A stretch of DNA of 37,852 nt from JANLYQ01 sp031365725 (lineage in GTDB: Bacteria > Actinomycetota > Actinomycetes > JACCUZ01), in the NCBI GenBank assembly GCA_031365725.1, contig JANLYQ010000103.1:1-37852 (forward strand), in the 5' to 3' direction. The notes under the pieces are model-generated. The model saw nothing but the letters and a program-made list of their open reading frames with translations. It did not search any database and had not been told where the DNA came from. Position numbers and translations under genes: made by a program. Numbering within the stretch: position 1 is the stretch's first letter; each line of letters starts with the position of its first letter. Shown piece by piece: positions 15,359 through 23,398 of this stretch.

Positions 15359-15612
15359 GTCGTGACCGTGCGCGACAGCTGGCCCTCCCGATCACGCCGT
15401 GCATTTTCCAACGGGCCGACGGCGGAGACGGCAGCGCGCTCACTGCGACGGGCTGCCCGGTCGAGAACCTCGGCAACCGTCGGTCGCGCGACCTCGCGGT
15501 CGAGCATCCTCAGCAGGTAGGTGTTGAGGGACTCGCCTCTGGCAGCCGCACGAGCCTTGAGGGTCCGGCGTGCCTCTTCCGGCACGTTCCTGATCTGCAG
15601 CAGGGAACTCAT
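15355..15612 (-). CDS. vapB: VapB/FitA-type ribbon-helix-helix antitoxin
   Basis: 85 residues from ATG 15612. The N-terminus LLQIRNVPEEARRTLKARAA then GESLNTYLLRML has the strand-helix-helix pattern of FitA-like antitoxins: a beta strand that binds DNA and two helices for dimerisation. The C-terminal half (AEVLDRAARRSERAAVSAVG and on) would wrap the VapC toxin. It normally represses its own operon with the toxin as co-repressor. A TAATCT -10 element (minus strand, 15625-15620) ends eight bases before the ATG, so the message is probably leaderless. Flanking GTTGC/GCAAC half sites near 15615-15640 may be the operator. Confidence 0.88.
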   Translation of the reverse strand: MSSLLQIRNVPEEARRTLKARAAARGESLNTYLLRMLDREVARPTVAEVLDRAARRSERAAVSAVGPLENARRDREGQLSRTVTT

Positions 15613-15640
15613 GAGTTGCAGATTACCTCACAAGCAACAC
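15613..15640 (-). promoter_or_regulatory. vapBC promoter with candidate operator
   Basis: On the minus strand TAATCT (15625-15620) is a good -10 element, placing the start of transcription at or next to the ATG of vapB. GTTGC (15615-15619) and GCAAC (15634-15638) are inverted half sites flanking the -10, fitting autorepression by the RHH antitoxin. No clear -35 is seen. Confidence 0.45.
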
Positions 15641-15714
15641 ACAGTGCATACCAACGGCGGGATCCCCCAGACAACGGGCGCGACATCCGGCCGCCGGACC
15701 GGGAGAATCTGCGG

Positions 15715-17037
15715 GTGGTCCTTGCTGGTGTACTCCGTCACGCGCGGCCACCGTCCCCTCTCGCCGGGCGGCTCTCCGCCCAGTCACTGCTCTTCGCCCT
15801 GGGTGAGGGCACCTTCCTGACCGGGTCGGCCGTGTTCTTCACCCAGATCGTCGGGCTGTCTGCCACCCAGGTCGGTCTCGGCCTGACCTTCGCCGGGATC
15901 GCTGCCTTCCTGGCGGCACTGCCGATGGGCAAGCTGGTCGATCGCTACGGGCCCAAGAGGATGTGGGCGATCAGCGGGGTGGGGCAGGCGGCGATGTTCG
16001 CGGTCTGGCCCTACATCGGTGACTTCCGCGGCTACGTCGCGATGGCCGTCGGCATGGAGGTCGTCGGCGCCCTCGGTGGCGCTGCGCACGGCGCGTACAC
16101 GATCGACGTCCTGCCACCCGGTGAGCGGGTGACGTCGCGCGCCTACATGTACTCCGCGCTCAACGTCGGCTTCACCCTCGGTTCCCTCATCGGCGGTGTT
16201 GCTCTGGCCTTTCACTCCAACGACGTCCTCCACGCCCTGCCGTGGTTCACCGCCGTGGTCTTCCTGGTCAACGCCGCGGCAGTCATCCGGCTGCCGCGGG
16301 CGCCGCACGACGACCGCACCGTGGAGGAACGCAGCGTGCGGGTTCCGGGGCCGGGACCGCTGCGCAACGCCGGCTGGCTCCTGACGACCTTCTTCGGCGG
16401 GGTCTTCTGGACCAACCAGGTGCTGCTCAACGTCGTGATCCCGCTCTGGCTGGTCCAGGAGACCGACGCCCCGCGGGTGCTGCTGGCCTTCCTGTTCGGC
16501 ACCAACACCGTGATGTGCATCTTCCTGCCGATGGTGGCGGCGCGGGGAGTGCACGGCGTGACCACCGCACTACGTGCGATCAGGGTGTCGTCGACCTTCT
16601 TCGTCATCTCCTGCCTGATCACTCTGGTGACCCACGACACCGTCGGGTGGGTCACTATCGCGCTGGTCTGGCTCGGGCACGTCACCGTGACCGGAGCCGA
16701 GCTCTACCTCTCGGCGGCCACCTGGACCTTTGACGCCGAGCTGATGGATCCGCGTCAGCGGGGTGCCTACCAAGGTGCCGCCGGGATGAGCAGCACTCTC
16801 GGCAAGGTGTGGGCGCCTGCGGTCTACACCTTTCTCGCGATCAACTGGGGAGCGGCCGGCTGGTTGGTGATTGCCGGCATCATCGTGCTGGCGACGATGG
16901 GGGTACATCCCTCGACCCGGCTGGCACGGAGATTCCTCGAGCAGCACGTGCCACCCGAGGTGCTGGCCGACGCGTCAAGCACCCGTCAGGACCCTGCTGA
17001 GTCCGCCGCTCCCTCGACAGCAGTCGCAGCGTCGTAG
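15715..17037 (+). CDS. MFS transporter
   Basis: 440 residues from GTG 15715, preceded by GGGAG at 15701-15705; the frame is open further upstream but that part overlaps the vapB promoter and does not look like protein. Twelve hydrophobic segments are visible. The loop between helices 2 and 3 reads GKLVDRYGPKRMWAI, a clear major-facilitator signature, and the central loop is charged (LPRAPHDDRTVEERSVRV). It is a secondary transporter of the inner membrane, perhaps for drug or metabolite efflux; the substrate is unknown. Its last 52 bases overlap the end of the convergent hydrolase gene. Confidence 0.85.
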   Translation: MVLAGVLRHARPPSPLAGRLSAQSLLFALGEGTFLTGSAVFFTQIVGLSATQVGLGLTFAGIAAFLAALPMGKLVDRYGPKRMWAISGVGQAAMFAVWPYIGDFRGYVAMAVGMEVVGALGGAAHGAYTIDVLPPGERVTSRAYMYSALNVGFTLGSLIGGVALAFHSNDVLHALPWFTAVVFLVNAAAVIRLPRAPHDDRTVEERSVRVPGPGPLRNAGWLLTTFFGGVFWTNQVLLNVVIPLWLVQETDAPRVLLAFLFGTNTVMCIFLPMVAARGVHGVTTALRAIRVSSTFFVISCLITLVTHDTVGWVTIALVWLGHVTVTGAELYLSAATWTFDAELMDPRQRGAYQGAAGMSSTLGKVWAPAVYTFLAINWGAAGWLVIAGIIVLATMGVHPSTRLARRFLEQHVPPEVLADASSTRQDPAESAAPSTAVAAS

Positions 17038-17780
17038 GTCGTCGGCAGCGGGTAAGACGCGGGGGACACGCGGCGCACGATCTCGTCGAGGACCCGGCGC
17101 ACCGACGTCTCGCCCACCCACAGGTGCTTGGCATCGTCGACACCGATGACCTCGGCCTGCGGGATGCGCTCAAACCGTTGCCTGGCCTCGTCCGGACGCA
17201 GGTAGTCGTCGTGCTCGGGCACCAGGGCGAGCACCGGCTTGCCGGACGCCGCCCAGGCATCCAGGTGCTCGTCGCGACTGAAGCGCAGCGGCGGCGAGAG
17301 CAGGATCGCGCCGGTGATCGACGGGTCCAGCCCGTGCATCAGGGCGAGGTCGGTGCCGAAGGACCAGCCGACGAGCCAGCGGTCCGGCAGCGGCGGGTCG
17401 TCGTGGAACTCCGCGAGCTCGATCGCCGCGGCCACGTCGAAGCGCTCGCCGCGCGCCTCGTCGAAGGTGCCCTCGCTGGTGCCCGCCACCGACGCCGTGC
17501 CACGGGTGTTGAAGCGCAGCACTGCGAGGTCGGCGAGTGCCGGCAGGCGGTTGGCTGCCTTGCGCAGCACATGACTGTCCATGAAGCCCCCGTGGGTCGG
17601 CAGCGGGTGCAACGTGATCAGCGTGGCAACAGGGTTACGGGTCAAGGGCAGAGCGAGCTCACCGACCAGGGTCAGGGCATCGGCCGTGTGCAGGTGCACC
17701 GGCAGTCGCCGCGCGGGCAGCACCGTGGCGGCCCGGATCGCATCCGGACCGGCGTACGACGCGAGATGGTGCTCGCTCAT
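16986..17780 (-). CDS. Alpha/beta hydrolase
   Basis: 264 residues from ATG 17780, with AAGGA upstream. The fold is read from LITLHPLPTHGG (oxyanion region), LRFNTRG and the nucleophile elbow GWSFG. The catalytic triad is Ser140, Asp191 or Asp192 (VPEHDDYLRP) and His219 (DAKHLWVGE). It lacks a signal peptide, so it acts in the cytoplasm. The short cap and GWSFG sequence resemble KANL3/Tex30-type and dienelactone-hydrolase-like serine hydrolases; the substrate is unknown. It lies downstream of the CxxC protein and dehydrogenase genes on the same strand with a 64-base gap, so cotranscription is possible. It overlaps the MFS gene tail to tail. Confidence 0.83.
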   Translation of the reverse strand: MSEHHLASYAGPDAIRAATVLPARRLPVHLHTADALTLVGELALPLTRNPVATLITLHPLPTHGGFMDSHVLRKAANRLPALADLAVLRFNTRGTASVAGTSEGTFDEARGERFDVAAAIELAEFHDDPPLPDRWLVGWSFGTDLALMHGLDPSITGAILLSPPLRFSRDEHLDAWAASGKPVLALVPEHDDYLRPDEARQRFERIPQAEVIGVDDAKHLWVGETSVRRVLDEIVRRVSPASYPLPTTYDAATAVEGAADSAGS

Positions 17781-17844
17781 CGGCGGGTCCTTGCTGGGCG
17801 ATACATTTCTCGTGATGGCGGCGAGGGTGGCAACGGCTCGGCCA

Positions 17845-18099
17845 TCAGTGCCGGGGAGCGTTGCGACTGCGCGGGGTGCGCGGCGCCCGGTTGCCGCGCG
17901 AGCGCCAACATGCGGTGTGCCAGTGCCGGCGCAGCTCGAGGGCCGCCACGTCGTTGGAGCCGGTCCACGCCGTCGACGTCGGCCAAGCCACCACATGCGG
18001 GGTGGCCGGCCGGATCTCGTGGTCGCAGCCGGGACAGCGGTAGGACCGGGAAGCGGCAGATCCGGTGACCTGCTTGACGATCCACTCGTCCCCGCTCAT
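17845..18099 (-). CDS. Small CxxC...HxHxxxC protein, probable zinc-binding
   Basis: 84 residues from ATG 18099. The start overlaps the dehydrogenase stop by four bases (ATGA), so the two are translationally coupled. The sequence has YRCPGCDHEIRPATPHVVAW and then LRRHWHTACWRSRG, giving Cys, Cys, His, His and Cys in a zinc-ribbon-like layout, followed by a basic Arg-rich tail. I recognise it as a conserved uncharacterised actinobacterial type but not as a named family. The tail and the zinc-like core would fit nucleic-acid or protein binding; no function is claimed. Coupling to an acyl-CoA dehydrogenase is unexplained. Confidence 0.75.
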   Translation of the reverse strand: MSGDEWIVKQVTGSAASRSYRCPGCDHEIRPATPHVVAWPTSTAWTGSNDVAALELRRHWHTACWRSRGNRAPRTPRSRNAPRH

Positions 18100-19175
18100 G
18101 CGCGCCGGGCCGCCATCAGGGCGAACGGGCCGGCGGGGAAACCGCACCCCAGCGTCATCGCCGTGTCGATGTCCGCTCGCGACGCGTAACCGTCGTCGGC
18201 CATCTGCCGGGCGTCGAGGAGGTACCCCGACAGAAGCAGCTCGACCAACCCCGGGTCGGAGTTGCCTGACATGTCGGCGGCCGTGTCCTCGTCGGTCGTG
18301 ACGACGCGCGAGCCGGGCGCCTCGTAGGTGAAGAACCCGTGACCGGTCTTGCGCCCGAGCCGTCCCGCCGCCACCAGTTCGGCAAGCAGCGGCGCCGGGG
18401 TGTGCCGCGCAGCTCCTCCGCCAGCCTGCATCGCCTCGAGGATGTGCAACGACGTGTCCAGACCGATCAGGTCCAGCAGGGCGAACGGACCCATCGGGAA
18501 GGCCTCGTCGCTGCGGACGGCGGCGTCGATGCCATCGCGGGTCCCGGCGCCGGTCGCGAGCAGCCCTACCGCCTGGTTGAGGTAGCCGAAGAGCAAGGCG
18601 TTGGCGATGAAGCCGGCCCGGTCCCCGATCACTACCGGGGCCTTGCCGAGGCGACGTGCAAGGTACGCGACGTCATCGACGACCTGCGGCGCCGTGACCG
18701 CCGTGCGTACCACCTCGACGAGGCGCAGCACTGGTGCGGGGTTGAAGAAGTGCATGCCCACGACGTACGCCGGTCGGCTTGTCGACGCCGCGATCTCGGT
18801 GACCGACAACGACGAGGTGTTGGTGGCGAGCACCGTGTCGGGGCGCGCCACGCGCCCGACCGCGGCGAAGACGTCCCGCTTGAGGGCCAGCACCTCCGGC
18901 ACCGCTTCGATGACCAGATCAGCCGCAGCCAGAGCTGCCATGTCCGTGCCGAGGTCGACGCGGGCGATCAGCGCGTCGAGGTCGTCCGCGCTCAGCCGGC
19001 CACGGGCCACCGCCCGGCTGGTGGACGTGATGAGGTGGTCGCGGCCGCGCTCGACGGCCGACGCATCGGGCTCGACCCCGACCACCGACAGCCCGGCTCG
19101 GGCGAAGACCTCGACGATGCCGGCGCCCATCGTACCCAGCCCGACAACTCCGATGGTGCTGAAGGTCCGCGACAT
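18096..19175 (-). CDS. 3-hydroxyacyl-CoA dehydrogenase family protein with second partial C-domain
   Basis: 359 residues from ATG 19175, with GGGAGG nine bases upstream. The Rossmann NAD motif is GLGTMG at 12-17, with VIEAVPE near 88-94. The catalytic pair is His142 (GMHFFNPAPV) and Glu154 (LVEVV). The C-terminal dimerisation domain runs from about 183 to 280 (GDRAGFIANALLFGYLNQAV and on, ending in GRKTGHGFFTYE). Then comes an extra piece, SGYLLDARQMADDGY with DTAMTLGCGFPAGPFAL, which repeats only half of that domain. Chain lengths near 285 are usual for the single-domain enzyme. It oxidises 3-hydroxyacyl-CoA to 3-ketoacyl-CoA with NAD+. It is divergent from the STAS gene and coupled to the small CxxC gene. 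Confidence 0.88.
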   Translation of the reverse strand: MSRTFSTIGVVGLGTMGAGIVEVFARAGLSVVGVEPDASAVERGRDHLITSTSRAVARGRLSADDLDALIARVDLGTDMAALAAADLVIEAVPEVLALKRDVFAAVGRVARPDTVLATNTSSLSVTEIAASTSRPAYVVGMHFFNPAPVLRLVEVVRTAVTAPQVVDDVAYLARRLGKAPVVIGDRAGFIANALLFGYLNQAVGLLATGAGTRDGIDAAVRSDEAFPMGPFALLDLIGLDTSLHILEAMQAGGGAARHTPAPLLAELVAAGRLGRKTGHGFFTYEAPGSRVVTTDEDTAADMSGNSDPGLVELLLSGYLLDARQMADDGYASRADIDTAMTLGCGFPAGPFALMAARRA

Positions 19176-19312
19176 GTGTTGATCCTCCCAGGTGGCCGAG
19201 GAGGCGTAGGCGTGGGCTGGTCCGGGTAGGTGCCCGAAGCGCATCTCGAGCAGCCGGGGGCGCACCAAGTGGCGCGGCGAGGAGCCGTGTCGTCCGAAGG
19301 GGCCAGGGCGCT

Positions 19313-19666
19313 GTGCGCAGCTCGCAGTCCGACTTGTCAGTCGACGTGCGCCCGGACGGAGACACGGTCCACGTGCGTCTCGACGGTGAGCTGGACATCA
19401 CGAGTTCGCCCCTCCTGCAGGCGGTGATCGAGCAGGCCGTCGCTCCTCGCCGACGCCCGCAGTGCCGGTCTCTGCTGGTGGACATGAGCGGTGTGGGGTT
19501 CGCCGACGCCTCCGGCCTCGCCCCGCTGCTGATGGCTCGTGCGGTGCTGACGCGGCGCGGCGGGACGATCGAGCTGCGGCACTGCCGGCGGACGGTGCTC
19601 CGGCTGTTGCGCCTGCTCGGGGTGTCCGAGCTCGCCGACCCGGCGGCGGAGCGGAGCGTGGGCTAG
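19313..19666 (+). CDS. STAS-domain anti-sigma factor antagonist
   Basis: 117 residues from GTG 19313, a start that is likely but lacks a strong ribosome site (AAGGGGCC lies upstream). STAS fold: VHVRLDGELDITSSPLLQAV, then LLVDMSGVGFADASGLAPLL, with Ser67 in DASGL at the usual phosphoserine place, and GVSELADPA at the end. Such proteins release a sigma factor by binding its anti-sigma kinase when unphosphorylated. No kinase lies next to it, so the partner is elsewhere. The basic stretch APRRRPQCR before the third strand is an extended loop. It is followed by the TetR gene under its own promoter. Confidence 0.85.
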   Translation: MRSSQSDLSVDVRPDGDTVHVRLDGELDITSSPLLQAVIEQAVAPRRRPQCRSLLVDMSGVGFADASGLAPLLMARAVLTRRGGTIELRHCRRTVLRLLRLLGVSELADPAAERSVG

Positions 19667-19708
19667 TTCTCGCCCAGGGCTGCCCCGCCACGTCATTCTT
19701 GGCAGAGA

Positions 19709-19737
19709 TTGACGGGAGCACTGGCGGGTGACATTCT
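19709..19737 (+). promoter_or_regulatory. Promoter of the TetR gene, probably leaderless
   Basis: TTGACG at 19709-19714, a 17-base spacer and CATTCT at 19732-19737 form a housekeeping-type promoter. The expected start is within one or two bases of the ATG at 19745, and no ribosome site precedes that ATG, so the transcript is probably leaderless. A regulator binding here would autoregulate tetR and the downstream enzyme gene. Confidence 0.6.
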
Positions 19738-19744
19738 CCTCATC

Positions 19745-20401
19745 ATGGTCGCTGAGCCTAATCGTGATAGGCAAGCCGAACGCCGTAAGGCAACTCGCGA
19801 CGAGATCCTGACCGTGGCCTGGGAGATCGCTCGGGAGCGTTCCCTCGCCGAGGTCACGCTGCGCGAGGTCGCTGCGCGCATCGGCATGCGTCCGCCATCG
19901 CTGTACACCCACTTCGCTTCCAAGCACGCGGTGATCGACGCCATGTTCGGCGCGGCCTGGACGGACTATCTCGACGCCGCCACGGCCATGCGAGGCGAGT
20001 TACCTCCTAAGCCACGCGCGGCTCTGCTGCAGATCGCGCAGCACTTCTTCGACTTCGCGGTCGCCGACCTGGCGCGGTTCCAGCTGATGAACCAACGCAC
20101 CCTTGCGGACTTCACCCCCACCCCCGGGTCCTACGCCCCGGCCGTGGAGGTGATTGATCTGCTCTCCGCGACGCTCTCGTCGATCGGATTGCCCGACCAA
20201 GCCGACCGCGACTTGTTCGTCGCCATCATCGGCGGACTGATCGATGCTCAGCTGGCCAACGACCCGGGCGGAGATCGCTGGAGCAGGCTGCTCCCCCGGG
20301 CGATCGAGATGTACGCCGACGCGGTCGGTCTCCCGAAGTCCACCGCACCGCGCGGCACTACCCGCACCACTCGCACCACTCGTCCACACGGAGAGGCCTG
20401 A
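19745..20401 (+). CDS. TetR-family transcriptional regulator
   Basis: 218 residues from ATG 19745. The N-terminal helix-turn-helix is complete: TRDEILTVAWEIARERSLAE, then VTLREVAARIGMRPPSLYTH followed by FASKHAVIDAMF. The rest is a helical ligand-binding domain with the WxxY-like region and a conserved GGLIDAQLAND segment. The C-terminus runs into a Thr/Arg repeat (TRTTRTTRP) coded by a 9-base tandem repeat CGCACCACT. It acts as a dimeric repressor or activator on DNA. The mycothiol-dependent-type enzyme starts two bases after its stop and is the most likely target by operon; the ligand is unknown. Confidence 0.88.
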   Translation: MVAEPNRDRQAERRKATRDEILTVAWEIARERSLAEVTLREVAARIGMRPPSLYTHFASKHAVIDAMFGAAWTDYLDAATAMRGELPPKPRAALLQIAQHFFDFAVADLARFQLMNQRTLADFTPTPGSYAPAVEVIDLLSATLSSIGLPDQADRDLFVAIIGGLIDAQLANDPGGDRWSRLLPRAIEMYADAVGLPKSTAPRGTTRTTRTTRPHGEA

Positions 20402-20403
20402 CC

Positions 20404-21201
20404 ATGACCGCAGCGCAGGCACAGACGGCCGGGGACCCGCAGCCGACACCCCCGCGGCAGCCGCGCGCCGATCGCCGCCTGAGCATGACTCTCGCCAGCA
20501 CCGAGCTCAGTCGGTTCACCGACCAGCTCGACGGCCTTGCGGCTGGTGACTGGTCGCGCCGGACCGACTGCGTCGCCTGGGACGTGCGCGCGCTCAGCTC
20601 GCACGTCTTGGGGATGACGCAGATGTTCTCGTCGTACCTGCGTATGGCGCGCCAGCACGTGCCGGCCATGCGAGCAGCCAAGCACGGCCCCACCTACATC
20701 GATGCGCTGACAGCTCGGCAGGTGGCGGACCGGGGCGAGCTCACACCCGAACAGATCACCCACGGACTCCGGGACACCGCACCGAAGATGGTGCGCTGGC
20801 GCCAGGCGACACCGGGTCTCATCCGCAGTCGGGCCATGCCGGACGAGCAGCAGGTCAGCAGCGCCCCAGGAGGACCCACGGAGCTATGGACGTTCGGCTA
20901 CCTGTTCGACACGATCCTGACCCGGGACACCTGGATGCACCGCATCGATATCGCGCGGGCCACCGCTCGTCCCCTCGAGCTCACCGCCGAGCACGACGGT
21001 CTCCTCGTGGCAGACGTCGTGGCTGAGTGGCAAGACCGGCACGACCAACCATTTCGGCTCATCCTCACGGGCCAGGCGGGAGGGGCCTGGCGACGTGGTA
21101 CCGGTGGCGAACAGATCACGATGGATGCCGTCGAGTTCTGCCGCGCACTCTCCGGCCGCGACGAGGCACCGGGACTGCTGGCGGTCGCCGTGCCCTTCTA
21201 G
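20404..21201 (+). CDS. Maleylpyruvate isomerase-type (DinB/MDMPI fold) mycothiol-dependent enzyme
   Basis: 265 residues from ATG 20404, two bases after tetR. The MDMPI N-terminal four-helix domain has CVAWDVRALSSHVLGM with metal-ligand His67, and RDTWMHRIDIARAT with His179 and Asp182, as in zinc-dependent DinB-fold thiol transferases. The C-terminal part, FRLILTGQAGGAW to MDAVEFCRALSGR, is the alpha/beta domain common in this family. Members use mycothiol, the actinobacterial thiol, for isomerisation or conjugation of electrophiles in the cytoplasm. The substrate is not evident; pairing with a TetR regulator suggests detoxification of the regulator's ligand. Confidence 0.83.
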   Translation: MTAAQAQTAGDPQPTPPRQPRADRRLSMTLASTELSRFTDQLDGLAAGDWSRRTDCVAWDVRALSSHVLGMTQMFSSYLRMARQHVPAMRAAKHGPTYIDALTARQVADRGELTPEQITHGLRDTAPKMVRWRQATPGLIRSRAMPDEQQVSSAPGGPTELWTFGYLFDTILTRDTWMHRIDIARATARPLELTAEHDGLLVADVVAEWQDRHDQPFRLILTGQAGGAWRRGTGGEQITMDAVEFCRALSGRDEAPGLLAVAVPF

Positions 21202-21225
21202 GCGGCTCGACATTAGGTTGGCGTC

Positions 21226-21897
21226 ATGAGACTGGTCGTCGCGCGGTGCACCGTCGACTACGTCGGCCGGCTCACCGCCCACCTCCCGAGTGCGCTGCGC
21301 CTCATCCTCGTCAAGGCGGACGGATCGGTCTCCATCCACGCCGACGACCGCGCCTACAAGCCCCTGAACTGGATGAGCCCACCCTGCACGCTGCGGGTCG
21401 GCACGGGTGACGACGACGGCACGTGGACCGTGACCAACAAGGCCGGCGAGCAGCTCGTCATCACCCTGGACGAGGTGCTGCACGACAGCAGCCACGAGCT
21501 CGGCGTCGACCCGGGCCTTGTCAAGGATGGCGTCGAGGCGCACCTGCAGGTGCTGTTGGCCGAGCAGATCGAGACCCTCGGCGAGGGCTGGCGGCTGGTG
21601 CGGCGGGAGTACCCCACAGCCATCGGTCCGGTCGATCTGCTGGCCCGCGACGCCCACGGCTCGACCGTTGCGATCGAGATCAAGCGCCGCGGGGAGATCG
21701 ACGGGGTCGAGCAGCTCACCCGCTATCTCGAGCTGCTCAACCGTGACCCGCTGCTGACGCCCGTGCGTGGCATTTTTGCCGCGCAGGAGATCAAGCCGCA
21801 AGCGCGGGTCCTCGCCAACGATCGCGGCATCGACTGCGTGGTGCTCGACTACGACACCCTGCGCGGGTTCGACACCTCGCACACCCGGCTGTTCTGA
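21226..21897 (+). CDS. nucS: Endonuclease NucS/EndoMS, mismatch repair
   Basis: 223 residues, full length, from ATG 21226. The N-terminal DNA-binding and dimerisation part spans about 1-110. The C-terminal RecB-like nuclease has Asp137 (GPVDLLARD), Glu151 and Lys153 (AIEIKRRG), and Gln164 (VEQLTRYLE), so it should be active. The C-terminus HTRLF resembles the sliding-clamp-binding end of NucS proteins. NucS makes double-strand cuts at mismatched bases and replaces MutS/MutL repair in most actinobacteria; it acts on chromosomal DNA with the replication clamp. It stands alone, 24 bases after the MDMPI gene, and converges on the small basic gene. Confidence 0.95.
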   Translation: MRLVVARCTVDYVGRLTAHLPSALRLILVKADGSVSIHADDRAYKPLNWMSPPCTLRVGTGDDDGTWTVTNKAGEQLVITLDEVLHDSSHELGVDPGLVKDGVEAHLQVLLAEQIETLGEGWRLVRREYPTAIGPVDLLARDAHGSTVAIEIKRRGEIDGVEQLTRYLELLNRDPLLTPVRGIFAAQEIKPQARVLANDRGIDCVVLDYDTLRGFDTSHTRLF

Positions 21898-21926
21898 CCG
21901 CTCAACGGCGCGACGATCTCCTGCTG

Positions 21927-22106
21927 TCAGCGCTTCTTGCGGGACGCGGCCCGAGACTGGTGCCGAGCCTTGTGCCGCGAGCCCTTACGAGTGCGCTTCA
22001 TCGGTTTGCCTGCCGCCCGCAGGTTGTCATAGGCACCTGGTTTCTTGCCGCGCCGGCGGGCGTTGCGTCGGGCATTGGCACGCTTGCGCTGCGAGAGAGT
22101 GGCCAC
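21927..22106 (-). CDS. Small, strongly basic protein (59 residues), unknown
   Basis: Read on the minus strand from GTG 22106 to TGA 21927. It begins MATLSQRKRANARRN, continues with RRRGKKPGAYDNLRAAGKPM and ends in SRAASRKKR. About 40 percent of residues are Lys or Arg; there are no Cys, no membrane segment and only two acidic residues or fewer. The start lies 29 bases after the MFS stop; a partial ribosome site (AGGCGAG) abuts it. The codon pattern keeps the GC-rich third positions expected of a real gene. It may bind nucleic acid or the ribosome, but I do not recognise it as a known small ribosomal protein (bS22, bL37 or bL36 types look different). It converges on nucS. Confidence 0.68.
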   Translation of the reverse strand: MATLSQRKRANARRNARRRGKKPGAYDNLRAAGKPMKRTRKGSRHKARHQSRAASRKKR

Positions 22107-22135
22107 CTCGCCTGGATGCCCGGTGTGCTCGGTCG

Positions 22136-23398
22136 CTAACTCATCGGGGACACCTCGTGTGCGGCCGTTGCCTCCTGACGTGTTTCAGGACCGGTCGGCT
22201 CCCCGGTGCGACTGAGCATCAGCAGGCCCACCGCCGAGGCCGCGGACGCCAGTCCTCCCGCCACGACGTACGTCGCCCCGATGCCGACGTGGTCCGCCGC
22301 CGACGCTGCGACGACCACCGACACCGGACTCGCTGCCGTCGCGGCCACCCAGTCCAGTGAGGAGACCCGGCCGCGCAGCTCGCGCGGCACCTGGGTGCCC
22401 AGCACCGTGTCCTGAAGCTGGTTGCCCGCGGTGGCGCCGACGAAGAAGACCACCAGACAGGCAGCACCGACCAGGGCCGAGGACGTCAGCCCGAGACCAG
22501 CGACGGACCCGAGCCCCACGACGTAGAAGGCGTAGGACGCGCGAAGCGGACGGCGCGGTGGCGTGCGGGAGCCGACGACGATCGCCGTCAGGGTGGCGGC
22601 GACGCCACCAGCAGCGAGCAGGTAGCCGAACGCCGCCGTCGGCGCGTGATAGCCACGGCTTACGAGGAATGGCAGCATGGTCATCGCGCCGGAGACAGTG
22701 AACGTGATCACCAGCCCGGCCAACAGGTTCGTCGCGAGCCAGGGCCTCGTGCGCACGTAGGCGAGCCCCTCACGGAACTGCGCCCACGGCAGCGGTCGGA
22801 CCTCGCCGCTGTGCTGGCGACGTGGGCTCAGCAGGAGCACGCAGATGGCGGAGATCCCGAAGGTCGCTGCGTCGACGAGCAGGGCCAGACCCACGTCGTA
22901 CGACGCCAGGACTCCGCCCAGCACCGGTCCGGCAACCATCTGCGCGAGCGGGCTGACGCTGCCGAGCAGGCCGCCGGCGGCGAGCAGCTCGTCGGGCTCG
23001 ACGAGGTCGGGCACGATCGCTCCGAAGGCCGGCGCTGCGGCACCGGAGGCCGCACCGAGCGGGGCCACCAGAGCCATCAGCACCCAGAGCGGTGGATCGC
23101 CGTGCAGGAGCAGCAAGCCCATCGCCGCGACCACGACGAGTCGGACGAGGTCGCAGGCGAGCAGCACCGCGCGGCGGCTCACCCGGTCGGCCAGCACACC
23201 GCCGTACAAGCCGAACAGGACGCGCGGCACGAGGTTGACCACCGCGACACTCGCCAGGGCACCCGCCGAGCCGCCGACGCGGAGGACGGCCACTGCCATG
23301 GCGACGCCGTAGATACCGTCGCCGACCAGGGAGACCGTCGAGCCGGTGACGAGCAGGCGGAGGTCCCGCCCGCGCATGGCACCGCACAGTCTGCTCAT
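22136..23398 (-). CDS. MFS transporter under ArsR control
   Basis: 420 residues from ATG 23398, overlapping the regulator stop by four bases (ATGA). About twelve membrane segments are visible, with the major-facilitator loop GGVLADRVSRRAVLLACD after helix 2. The second half has QLQDTVLGTQVPRELRGRVS, typical of the enterobactin-exporter/macrolide-efflux-like MFS branch. It should export a small molecule across the inner membrane. Coupling to an ArsR-type repressor with a strong operator suggests an inducible efflux system. The ligand is unknown; metal-binding residues are not evident. Confidence 0.85.
   Translation of the reverse strand: MSRLCGAMRGRDLRLLVTGSTVSLVGDGIYGVAMAVAVLRVGGSAGALASVAVVNLVPRVLFGLYGGVLADRVSRRAVLLACDLVRLVVVAAMGLLLLHGDPPLWVLMALVAPLGAASGAAAPAFGAIVPDLVEPDELLAAGGLLGSVSPLAQMVAGPVLGGVLASYDVGLALLVDAATFGISAICVLLLSPRRQHSGEVRPLPWAQFREGLAYVRTRPWLATNLLAGLVITFTVSGAMTMLPFLVSRGYHAPTAAFGYLLAAGGVAATLTAIVVGSRTPPRRPLRASYAFYVVGLGSVAGLGLTSSALVGAACLVVFFVGATAGNQLQDTVLGTQVPRELRGRVSSLDWVAATAASPVSVVVAASAADHVGIGATYVVAGGLASAASAVGLLMLSRTGEPTGPETRQEATAAHEVSPMS

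Noticed and set aside
14969..15612. Genomic island or prophage around vapBC
   Set aside because: Base composition matches the neighbours and no integrase, tRNA or attachment-like repeat is seen.
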